From contig NZ_JYLF01000009.1 of assembly GCF_001043055.1 (NCBI RefSeq), positions 124,001-188,000 on the forward strand: a stretch of DNA of 64,000 bases, written 5' to 3'. The notes under the pieces were generated by a model. That model saw nothing but the letters and a program-made list of their open reading frames with translations. It was not told the origin of the DNA and ran no database searches. This document shows positions 57,428-64,000 of this stretch, piece by piece; position 1 is the first letter of the stretch; each line of letters opens with the position of its first letter. The translations under genes and the position numbers were made by a program. The DNA comes from Pseudomonas weihenstephanensis. GTDB lineage: Bacteria; Pseudomonadota; Gammaproteobacteria; Pseudomonadales; Pseudomonadaceae.

Positions 57428-58054
57428 TCAATTGCAATGCACGTTGCCTTCCATGCCCAACGCGCTCCACTGGGTGTAAGCGAACACTGACCACAGCATG
57501 CGGATGGGGCGTGTGCTGGAGACAAAGTTCAAACCGTGCAGGGCGGCGGCAACTTCAGTGGTCAACGCCACGTCCACTTCACCTCGGGCCGCGGCGCCAG
57601 CGGCGGCACTGGTGGACAGCGCAAGAATCACTGAGTCCACCTCAAGCCCCTCTGGCAACAGTTCTTCAATCAGCATCATTGGCGCGGGGTGAGTGGCCAC
57701 CGTCAGTTTTTTGGTCGTCAGCGGCCCTTTGCTGGCCAAGCCATAAAGTGGCGTATCGAAGACAAACGTCGCCACCAGCGCCAACCGGGGGTCCATGTAG
57801 AAATGATTGATCTGCTGATAGGCATTGGCCACGATCATGACCGCCGGCACCTGTTCCACCAGGCTTGAACGCGCCTGTTCATACGAGTCGCACAGGTTGA
57901 CCTGGACCTGAGCCCCGGGGTATTGGCGCCCAAACCACTGAGTGAAGAAATGGGCGGCGGCTTCGCTGCTGGTCCCGTTGGGCCCTAGCGTATTGATCAC
58001 CAATTGACGCCAATCAACCACACCCACATTCATGAAATTTCTGTCCATGTTCAT
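57428..58054 (-). CDS. BacA-like prephenate decarboxylase homologue
   Basis: A 208-residue protein of the prephenate dehydratase superfamily without an ACT domain. VINTLGPNGTSSEAAAHFF (about 19-37), QQINHFYMDPRLALVATFVF then DTPLYGLA (80-107), VATHPAPMMLIE (119-130), STSAAAGAAARGEVDVALTT (148-166) and a final RPIRMLWSVF (182-191) follow the pattern I recall for BacA of bacilysin synthesis. Where dehydratases have the catalytic TRF triad, this reads MLW, as in decarboxylases (MSW in BacA, recalled). It would convert prephenate to a dihydro-4-hydroxyphenylpyruvate. ATG at 58054 has GGAG about 5 bases upstream; a TTG at 58072 overlapping the aminotransferase stop is the alternative. Confidence 0.72.
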   Translation of the reverse strand: MNMDRNFMNVGVVDWRQLVINTLGPNGTSSEAAAHFFTQWFGRQYPGAQVQVNLCDSYEQARSSLVEQVPAVMIVANAYQQINHFYMDPRLALVATFVFDTPLYGLASKGPLTTKKLTVATHPAPMMLIEELLPEGLEVDSVILALSTSAAAGAAARGEVDVALTTEVAAALHGLNFVSSTRPIRMLWSVFAYTQWSALGMEGNVHCN

Positions 58055-58068
58055 GACGCTCCAAGTGC

Positions 58069-59034
58069 TCAATGAATAACCGGGCTTAACCAGTGGGCGT
58101 ATTGCGGGACCTGGCCCCTGACGGTTTTCAGGTACAGGTCCCTGACCTTCGCCGTGATGTTCCCCACCTGACCCGCCTGGATCGAGTAGTGATCAATCTG
58201 GGTCACGGGCACGATTTCTACCCCCGTACCGGCAAGGAAACATTCATCGACGCTGAACAGTTCTGAAAACGAAATATCGCGTTCAATGACCTTAAGTCCC
58301 AGCTCAGCCCGGGCCAGTGTCATCACCGTGTCACGGGTAATCCCCTCAAGAATATGCGCACTCAACGGGGGGGTGATCAGGCAACCGTCTTTGACGACAA
58401 ACACATTGGAGGTGGTCGACTCAGCGAGGTTGCCGTGCACATTCAACATCAGCGCATCATCAAAGCCCTGACGTTGCGCCGACTCCATCGCCAACGCGGA
58501 GTTGGCGTAACTGCCGGTGATCTTGGCGCGGGCAGGCAATGACACATCGGGGATGCGGCGCCAGGTCGAAATCGCACAACGCACACCCGAGGCAGGCATG
58601 TAGGCCCCCATTGGCAGGGTATTGATTACCAGCCCGGAGCTGACACCTGACAGTTTCACCCCAAACCCGACGCCCGGTAGCAGCGCCTTTTTGTAGGCTA
58701 AAGGGCGGATGTAACTGTCCGTGCTGGCTTGGTTGTGACGCAGCAAGTCAACAAGGATGGCTTTCATTTCGGCGCGGTCGGGCAAGTTATCCAGTTGCAG
58801 CAACCTGGCGGAGTTCTCCAGCCGCTTGAGGTGATCCTCCAGGCGGAACACATTCAGCACGCCAGCGTCACTCACATACGCACGAATGCCTTCGAACACC
58901 GCGGTGCCGTAGTTAAACGCCTGCGTCGTCACCGGGATCAGCGCTTGAGCGGCCTCCACCACCTGCCCTTCAAAGTAAACGTGCAGGTGCGGCTTGCGCG
59001 CGAGGGTAGGTGCTTGATTGGGGGTATGCGCCAT
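58069..59034 (-). CDS. Class IV aminotransferase (IlvE-like)
   Basis: A 321-residue PLP enzyme of fold type IV. YGTAVFEGIRAY (about 42-53), the lysine-bearing RAKITGSYANSALAMESAQR with PLP Lys171, DDALMLNVHGNLAESTTSNVFVV (about 190-212) and FLAGTGVEIVPVTQID are hallmarks of branched-chain aminotransferases. In this operon it may instead transaminate the 2-oxo acid made by the BacA-like enzyme; this is inference. It starts 2 bp after the PaaK-like gene. Confidence 0.87.
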   Translation of the reverse strand: MAHTPNQAPTLARKPHLHVYFEGQVVEAAQALIPVTTQAFNYGTAVFEGIRAYVSDAGVLNVFRLEDHLKRLENSARLLQLDNLPDRAEMKAILVDLLRHNQASTDSYIRPLAYKKALLPGVGFGVKLSGVSSGLVINTLPMGAYMPASGVRCAISTWRRIPDVSLPARAKITGSYANSALAMESAQRQGFDDALMLNVHGNLAESTTSNVFVVKDGCLITPPLSAHILEGITRDTVMTLARAELGLKVIERDISFSELFSVDECFLAGTGVEIVPVTQIDHYSIQAGQVGNITAKVRDLYLKTVRGQVPQYAHWLSPVIH

Positions 59035-59036
59035 GA

Positions 59037-60437
59037 TCAGGCTCTCCGTGCAGCAAGGGTCAACGCGGTATCGCGTTCGCGGTTATCGCTGCCCTGGCGC
59101 TTGTCGTGCAAGCGGGCGGCTTTCCAGCTGACCATGGCAGCGGTGCCGGTGACTGCATCGGTCGGGCCGACAGCAATGCGGGTCAGCGCTCCCAGGCGCG
59201 TCTGCATGAAGGCCGCGATGGCCACCAGATCGTTTTGCGTGGTCGCGCCCGGATACACCTCCAGCGTGACCTGCAACTGGTCAACGCCACCCACCGACTC
59301 CACCTGAATGTGGTAATCGAGGCAGCCCTTCAAGTGCTCGAACAACGCCGCTTCAACGTCGTAAGCACAATGGTTGTGGCCGTTGAGGACCAACGTGTCG
59401 CGCACACGGCCAATCGGCACGAGGTGCCACTTGCCGTTCTCCACGGCATGCACCCTGACCATGTCACCGGTGCGATAGCGAATCAGCGGTTTTTGCCCTT
59501 GATACAAATGGGTGATCACCAACTCGCCGGTCATGCGCTGATGTTCCGGTGACAGCACCTGGCCCGTCGCCGGATTGATCACCTCATAGATCACATTCAG
59601 CGGCACCGTGCACAGATCGCCGCGGGCATCACACGCCGCCAGAATCGACGACTCCTGTGAGGCGTACATGCAGTTGTACAGCGTGCAATTCCACACTTCG
59701 CCAATATTGCGCAACAACGCGGGCGTGGTCAGCTCGCCCAGCGTCAGCATCAGCTTGACCCCCAGGTTAGCGGGCTGCTGGCCTTTCTTGATCAAATGCC
59801 TGGCCAGGCTGATCGCCACGCCGGGCGTACACACCAATGCTGTGATTTTCAATTCGCGGATCAATGCCACAGCACGGTCCAGCCCGACCACGGGCGAGCG
59901 CGGCCACATTTTCACCACGGTGTGGCCAAGGCTGCGGCACACGTCTTCAAAGGTGTCACCGGTTGAATGCAACTCAGTAGGGCCCATCACCCCCACAATG
60001 TGACGTTCACCGTGCGCGCGAAACAGCTCACCGTAACGCTGGATCAGTGGGGTGTTATTGAAAATCGAATCATGCTCATTGCGCGGGCATGGCGTGGCGG
60101 CGCCGGTCGTGCCGGTGGTCTCGTAATAGACCCAGGCCTTATTGAGCGGTGCTGCGGCCAAATCGTGCCCGGCCTCGCGCAGGTCATTTTTGCTGGTAAA
60201 AGGCAGGCGGCTGAAATGTTCCCAACTCAGCGAATCAATGCTGTCATCCGGCACGCTGGACAAATGAGTCTTATAAAAAGCTGAGCCCGCTTTAACATAG
60301 CGCACCACCTCTTTAAGGCGATCAAGTTGCAGTTCCTTAAGGGCAGACTCGTCAATGCCGCCCGCCTCAAAAGCCGCCTGCTGTTGATACACCGCGCGCG
60401 CCAGGTCTAAAAGTTCAGGCTTGAATAATGCGTACAC
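59037..60437 (-). CDS. PaaK-like adenylate-forming enzyme
   Basis: A 466-residue AMP-forming ligase of the phenylacetate-CoA ligase (PaaK) family. The phosphate-binding loop YYETTGTTGAATPCPR is at about 104-119, YASQESSILAACDARGD at about 264, YRTGDMVRV at about 327-335, and the C-terminal domain contains GRVRDTLVLNGHNHCAYDVE. Such enzymes activate a carboxylic acid as an adenylate, then pass it to CoA, an amine or a carrier. No carrier protein is seen nearby. It lies 12 bp after DUF2000. Confidence 0.87.
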   Translation of the reverse strand: MYALFKPELLDLARAVYQQQAAFEAGGIDESALKELQLDRLKEVVRYVKAGSAFYKTHLSSVPDDSIDSLSWEHFSRLPFTSKNDLREAGHDLAAAPLNKAWVYYETTGTTGAATPCPRNEHDSIFNNTPLIQRYGELFRAHGERHIVGVMGPTELHSTGDTFEDVCRSLGHTVVKMWPRSPVVGLDRAVALIRELKITALVCTPGVAISLARHLIKKGQQPANLGVKLMLTLGELTTPALLRNIGEVWNCTLYNCMYASQESSILAACDARGDLCTVPLNVIYEVINPATGQVLSPEHQRMTGELVITHLYQGQKPLIRYRTGDMVRVHAVENGKWHLVPIGRVRDTLVLNGHNHCAYDVEAALFEHLKGCLDYHIQVESVGGVDQLQVTLEVYPGATTQNDLVAIAAFMQTRLGALTRIAVGPTDAVTGTAAMVSWKAARLHDKRQGSDNRERDTALTLAARRA

Positions 60438-60449
60438 ATAACCTCCTTG

Positions 60450-60872
60450 TTATTTGAAGAGTGCGAGATTGCCGGTCAACTTACTGATTAACTTTTTCGG
60501 CCCCACCAGACCAATGGCAACTAACTCAATGGCCGGACTGTCAGCCTCGGCAATACGCGACTCATATTCTTCATAGGTTTTGCAGGACTGCGCCAACGCA
60601 CTAAACGGCATCACATGCACGCCTTCATCCGCCAGTGCCTTTTCTTGCAAACTGTGCAACAACGCATTGTCAGACACCAGAATAGGCAACGGTGCGTAAA
60701 TGACACCGGGGTAGTTAATACCATCACGGCTGTGCAGATCCGGACCTACCAAGCCTTCGATCGCCCCCCCGAAACTGACCCCGATCACGCTGATGGCATT
60801 GGCTGCATGCCCCAGCCCCAGAGCCTTGTCGACAACAATCACGCACTTGTGAATGGCCGCATCAAACTTCAT
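60450..60872 (-). CDS. DUF2000 family protein
   Basis: A 140-residue protein. KCVIVVDKALGLGHAANAIS, then GVSFGGAIEGLVGPDLHSRD, and PILVSDNALLHSLQEKALAD follow the DUF2000 pattern (peptidyl-tRNA hydrolase II-like fold). Function unknown. It overlaps the Dabb gene by 11 bases and leads directly into the PaaK-like gene, so it is part of the operon. Confidence 0.8.
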   Translation of the reverse strand: MKFDAAIHKCVIVVDKALGLGHAANAISVIGVSFGGAIEGLVGPDLHSRDGINYPGVIYAPLPILVSDNALLHSLQEKALADEGVHVMPFSALAQSCKTYEEYESRIAEADSPAIELVAIGLVGPKKLISKLTGNLALFK

Positions 60873-61266
60873 GTGTCTCTCCCTGGACTTTCCGGCTTTT
60901 CAAGATATCCCACTGTTTTATCTGGCCACCCACGCCCCCGGCCAACAACCCGGCAAAACTGGAGGTTTGGCTGTCCACTTCAACATCCACCACGGACCAC
61001 GTCGCAATACGCCGCCACTTCTCCACGCCACGCATATGATCCGGATGTATTAAGTAGGCGGACAATTGTGTGTGATTTTCAAACAAACCCATGACCACAA
61101 AGTCCATCGCCTGTGCGCGTTCACTTATATTGCGCCCACAGGCCCATCCCAGAATCTCATCAATGTACAAGGGGTGTTGGTGAGTGGTTGATTCGGCATC
61201 AATAACTTCTTCATCCCCCCATTGATACGGTTCAATAAACTTGAAAAACACCAAATGAAGAATCAT
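60862..61266 (-). CDS. Dabb (stress-responsive alpha/beta barrel) family protein
   Basis: A 134-residue protein with the ferredoxin-like Dabb fold: MILHLVFFKFIEP at the start, AMDFVVMGLFENHTQLSAYL, and HPDHMRGVEKW, the usual His-Pro-xH element. Dabb proteins include small cyclases such as olivetolic acid cyclase and others of unknown role. First gene of the operon; its promoter lies in the 61267-61486 gap shared with the Lrp gene. Confidence 0.82.
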   Translation of the reverse strand: MILHLVFFKFIEPYQWGDEEVIDAESTTHQHPLYIDEILGWACGRNISERAQAMDFVVMGLFENHTQLSAYLIHPDHMRGVEKWRRIATWSVVDVEVDSQTSSFAGLLAGGVGGQIKQWDILKSRKVQGETHEV

Positions 61267-61486
61267 GCAGTCCCCTGAACGCGCACCTCGCGGCGCACAT
61301 CACTGTTATTTTTATATAAGCAAGGGTTAGCCCTCACTGCGAAAGTTATTCAAGGCGTGTGTGCAGGTTGATGATTAAAGCGTTAAAAAATACTAAACCT
61401 TTGAGCAGAATAATTATTTCTATTTTGATTGCCGCGCGAATCGATTTAGGTAGAATCTTGCGCCTGATGACAGGGAGTTGGAATTT
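61267..61486. promoter_or_regulatory. Shared AT-rich promoter region between the biosynthetic operon and the Lrp gene
   Basis: 220 bp between divergent starts. The middle (about 61370-61450) is AT-rich, with TTAAAAAATACTAAA and AATAATTATTTCTATTTTGA, the kind of sequence Lrp-type proteins bind. TAGAAT at 61451 is a plausible -10 for the Lrp gene. No exact operator is assigned. Confidence 0.5.
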
Positions 61487-61972
61487 ATGACCACGCCGGT
61501 GCTAACCACTACAGATGTGCGCATTCTTACCGCTTTGCAACAGGACGGCCGGATCACCAACCAGACCTTGGCCGATCAGATCGGCATGTCTGCGTCCCCC
61601 TGCTGGCGCCGCGTGCGCCAACTCGAAGAGCACCGCTACATTCAGGGCTACCGGGCGGTACTGGACCGACGCAAGATCGGTTTGGGGGTCATGGTGTTCG
61701 TGCGTATCAGCATTGGTCACCACAGCGAGGCAGAAGCCAAGAAGTTCGAAGAGCAAGTCATGCTGCTCGAAGACGTTGTGGCCTGCTACAGCATCGGCGG
61801 CGACGCCGACTTCTTGCTGCAAGTGGTTGCCCGTGATCTGGACTCTTTTGCCGATTTCGCCATGTCAGTCGTCCGGCGACTGCCCGGTATCAAAGAGATG
61901 CAGAGCATGTTCGTATTGAAAGAAATCAAACCCTTTGTCTCTTTCCCGGTTAAAAGCGCCCAAGACATTTAG
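61487..61972 (+). CDS. Lrp/AsnC family transcriptional regulator
   Basis: A 161-residue regulator. The helix-turn-helix reads RILTALQQDGRITNQTLADQ, then MSASPCWRRVRQLEEHRYIQ. The ligand-binding RAM domain has GGDADFLLQVVARDLDSFA (about 105-123). Lrp-type proteins respond to amino acids. It is divergent from the operon, so it likely regulates it in response to an amino acid. ATG at 61487 has AGGGAG about 10 bases upstream. Confidence 0.9.
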   Translation: MTTPVLTTTDVRILTALQQDGRITNQTLADQIGMSASPCWRRVRQLEEHRYIQGYRAVLDRRKIGLGVMVFVRISIGHHSEAEAKKFEEQVMLLEDVVACYSIGGDADFLLQVVARDLDSFADFAMSVVRRLPGIKEMQSMFVLKEIKPFVSFPVKSAQDI

Positions 61973-62010
61973 CGTGACGCCCCACCGTTGAGTTCACCTT
62001 CAGGACGATC

Positions 62011-62163
62011 ATGAACATACGATTAACGGAAACAAGAGACTGGCAAGCCCTCAAGTCCATTCGGCTTGCGGCGCAGTTGCAAGCACCGACAGACTTAGCC
62101 AGCCATCTCCAGATCAGGGTGCAAACCATGATTTGGGAAGACAGGGACCGGACCGATGCATAA
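62011..62163 (+). pseudogene. N-terminal fragment of a GNAT acetyltransferase
   Basis: A 50-codon frame starting MNIRLTETRDWQALKSIRLA, then AQLQAPTDLASHLQ, which is the typical beginning of GNAT acetyltransferases (xIRxAxxxDWxxLKxIRLAAL). It ends after residue 50, far short of the acetyl-CoA motif. Its end overlaps the start of the next gene by 8 bases. Probably a truncated remnant. Confidence 0.6.
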
Positions 62164-62893
62164 ACACTGGTCGCAGATCAAGCAGCTCTACATCGAAAGC
62201 AATCGGGTTTTTAGCTACCCACGCCTAAAAAGCTATGGCCGCTGGCGGGCGCTGGGGCCAGCCCTGGGGGTGCTCGGGCTGATCATTGCCCTGTCAGGCA
62301 CGCTGTTTATTTTCAACCACCCAGTGGGCCCGGTTGCGTGCGTCACCGGTATTGCCCTGGCCATGATCGTGTTCTTCAGATCTGTCGACAAACTGCTGAC
62401 CCGCCTCTACCCCTGCGAATACGAGCAGTACGATATCGCTCAGCAACGCCTGTCTGAACGCGTTGATTACTTGGCTTACGCGCTGTTCATGCAACGTATC
62501 AAAGCGCTCGGCTACACCCCGGCCCGCCTTGAAGCAATTAGCGAATACTCTGAAACCCTCAGCCAGCCGCCAAAACCGTTTCTGATCAACCAGCACTTCA
62601 TGACGATGATCATGATTTCGATTCTGGTCAGCCTGTTCAGTGCTTATCTGCAAAAAACCTCAGGCTGGTCGACGCAGGCGCTGGAGTACATTTTGACCGC
62701 CGTTGCGATGACCTTCGTACTGGGTCTGGTGCTCGACGGTTTTCGTGTGACGCAAACCCGAGACGGTCGCATCCGGCGTTATCTCAAGCGCGCCTCCATT
62801 GAGCTAACCCACGAAGCAAACGCACAGGCAGCGCTCTCAGAAACGCCCGAAACGCTCACTCACCCTGTGGGCAATGCAACGCACAGCGGGTAA
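62156..62893 (+). CDS. Membrane protein of unknown function
   Basis: A 245-residue protein with about four membrane segments (about 36-52, 58-74, 145-162, 174-192) and hydrophilic loops (LYPCEYEQYDIAQQRLSERV). No family is recognised. The ATG lies inside the end of the GNAT fragment. Its last 57 bases overlap the end of the convergent kinase gene, so the C-terminal residues may not be conserved. Confidence 0.6.
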   Translation: MHKHWSQIKQLYIESNRVFSYPRLKSYGRWRALGPALGVLGLIIALSGTLFIFNHPVGPVACVTGIALAMIVFFRSVDKLLTRLYPCEYEQYDIAQQRLSERVDYLAYALFMQRIKALGYTPARLEAISEYSETLSQPPKPFLINQHFMTMIMISILVSLFSAYLQKTSGWSTQALEYILTAVAMTFVLGLVLDGFRVTQTRDGRIRRYLKRASIELTHEANAQAALSETPETLTHPVGNATHSG

Positions 62894-63880
62894 CCCCCAC
62901 AGCCAGCCACGCCACGTGCTGGCCCAGGCGTCACGCAGTTGCTGCACGGTGATGATGCGCTCTGCCGGATCAACACTCAGCGCCGCTCGCAACGCAGGCC
63001 AACACTGCTTGGGCACGTTACGCGGCGCACGCAGTTGCAGGTGCAAACCCTGCTCACGTGCGGTGTTTGAGGGCAGGCGCTGATACGGATGTTTACCCTC
63101 GGCCAACTCATACAGCACGCACGCCAGGGCAAAAACATCCGCACGGGCCGACAACGGTTGCCCTTCCAGCAGTTCAGGGGCCGCATAGCCGGGCGTCCAG
63201 GCATTAAAACGGCTGCGACTTAACTGCGGCAGGCCACTGAGAACGCCCTCCTCGGCCTGCCCCAGGCCAAAATCAAACAGGCGCACACCGTCTTCGCTGA
63301 CCATCACATTGCTGGGCTTGAGATCACCGTGCAGCACCCCACGTGCGTGGGCATGAGCCAGCGCATCCATTAACGGCAAGGCGATCTCGCGCAATTCGTC
63401 CCACGCCAGGCCCTGGGGCCGCTCACACAGCAGCTTGTCCAGCGTTAACCCGCGCATCAGCTCCATGGTGATAAAAGCGTGCTGACTGTCGGGGTCGACC
63501 TCAAACGTATGCAGACGCAATACGTTGTCGTGACGCACATGCCGCGTGAGGGCGAATTCGCTGTACAGCAATGCGCTGCAATCAGGGGCTTGTGCGAAGG
63601 CTTCGCTGAGCACTTTGATGGCGATGTACGGTGACGGATCGCCGTACTGCTCATGCAGCAAGTCCCGCGCACGGTACACCGCGCCCATCCCACCCGCACC
63701 CAGCAAGCCTTCGAGCTGGTAACGGGCCGCCAGCACTTGCGGTAATTGCCCGACACTGGCCCGGGTGGGCGGGCCAGCTGGCGTGTCGCACACCGCCTTG
63801 GCAAAGGCAAAATAAGTCAGGTTACTGGCATGCTCAGCGCTGAGCAGCAAGTCGTCGATCACACTGTCGGGCAGGCTCAT
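62837..63880 (-). CDS. Serine/threonine protein kinase (Hanks type)
   Basis: A 347-residue bacterial kinase: Gly-rich loop LLGAGGMGAVYRARD (59-73), Lys89 in YIAIKVL, catalytic loop HGDLKPSNVM (184-193, with HGD in place of HRD), DFG at 203-205, and PGYAAPELL. A hydrophobic end (WRGWLWGLPAVRCIA) may be a weak membrane anchor. The PP2C phosphatase gene overlaps it (ATGA), a pair often found as Stk1/Stp1 or PpkA/PppA next to type VI secretion genes. The T6SS link is inference because those genes are not in the window. Confidence 0.87.
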   Translation of the reverse strand: MSLPDSVIDDLLLSAEHASNLTYFAFAKAVCDTPAGPPTRASVGQLPQVLAARYQLEGLLGAGGMGAVYRARDLLHEQYGDPSPYIAIKVLSEAFAQAPDCSALLYSEFALTRHVRHDNVLRLHTFEVDPDSQHAFITMELMRGLTLDKLLCERPQGLAWDELREIALPLMDALAHAHARGVLHGDLKPSNVMVSEDGVRLFDFGLGQAEEGVLSGLPQLSRSRFNAWTPGYAAPELLEGQPLSARADVFALACVLYELAEGKHPYQRLPSNTAREQGLHLQLRAPRNVPKQCWPALRAALSVDPAERIITVQQLRDAWASTWRGWLWGLPAVRCIAHRVSERFGRF

Positions 63881-64000
63881 TGGCGTATCACCACGGCCGT
63901 CAGGTTATCCCGTGCAGCGCCACGTAACGCACCGTTAAACAGCCGCTCCAGCGCCTGCTGCGGCGCGGGCAAGTTCAACGCATGGCCAAGCGCGTCCGTA
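63877..64000 (-). CDS. PP2C-type protein phosphatase, 3' end only
   Basis: Only the last 40 codons are present. The tail NGALRGAARDNLTAVVIRQ contains the RDN-xTxVVI end that supplies a metal-binding Asp in PP2C/Stp phosphatases. It overlaps the kinase start by four bases. It should reverse the kinase's phosphorylations. Confidence 0.75.
   Translation of the reverse strand, partial: TDALGHALNLPAPQQALERLFNGALRGAARDNLTAVVIRQ

Noticed and set aside
1..64000. tRNA, rRNA, CRISPR array, complete insertion sequence or prophage
   Set aside because: None was seen by eye: no tRNA cloverleaf ends, no regularly spaced direct repeats and no transposase or phage structural genes.

Overview
The window looks like chromosome of a Pseudomonas of the fluorescens lineage. 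The reasons are the GC-rich codon use, the gene contents (arn lipid A operon, pfeRSAE, efeUOB, sotB, mntP, DUF2986, LysR/MmyB-type regulators) and a Pseudomonas-type interspersed inverted repeat. Genes are densely packed on both strands. No tRNA, rRNA, CRISPR array, complete insertion sequence or prophage was seen. The species cannot be fixed from sequence alone.

Layout. 1-3.8 kb: tail of a histidine phosphatase, an SCP2 protein, an APH-fold phosphotransferase, an SDR and a Gfo/Idh/MocA oxidoreductase. 3.75-4.3 kb: a scrap zone with a degenerate interspersed repeat and tails of two flavoenzyme genes. 4.3-8.6 kb: efeU-efeO-efeB plus an extra imelysin-domain gene (iron uptake). 9.0-15.3 kb: arnC-A-D-T-E-F, tightly overlapped, with no arnB at the head and no ugd at the tail. 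It is followed by a second ArnT-like glycosyltransferase and a PBP2. 19.1-22.4 kb: an unusual five-heme cytochrome c and, divergently, an orphan TauA-type binding protein. 22.5-29.3 kb: pfeR-pfeS-pfeA-pfeE (enterobactin sensing, uptake and hydrolysis), then a ferric-reductase-like flavoprotein. 29.4-35.6 kb: YqaA, a metallophosphoesterase, mntP behind a yybP-ykoY manganese riboswitch, a SotB-type exporter and another TonB-dependent receptor with a structured leader.

35.7-54.7 kb is accessory. It holds two unknown secreted proteins, an M20 peptidase, a YeeE/YedE transporter, an 898-residue protein of three repeated modules plus a carbohydrate-binding-like tail, a DUF1523 protein, a MepB protein between two LysR remnants, an ankyrin/deaminase/CynX operon with a divergent LysR gene, and a LuxR/MFS deletion scar. 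It also holds a 657-residue protein joining a pepsin-like aspartic protease to one clear and one degenerate avidin domain, a DUF2986 protein not previously called because it is short, and a CsgG/DUF4810/DUF799 lipoprotein operon.

55.2-62.0 kb holds a compact candidate biosynthetic operon on the minus strand. In transcription order: a Dabb protein, DUF2000, a PaaK-like adenylating enzyme, a class IV aminotransferase, a BacA-like prephenate decarboxylase homologue, an AhpD-fold protein, an ornithine-cyclodeaminase-fold enzyme and a LysE exporter. An Lrp/AsnC regulator faces it. The parts suggest synthesis and export of a non-proteinogenic amino acid made from prephenate. The right edge carries a Ser/Thr kinase and the tail of a PP2C phosphatase, a pair common at the edges of type VI secretion loci.

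The two observations most worth following are the pepsin-avidin fusion (50063-52036) and the BacA-like operon (55181-61972).
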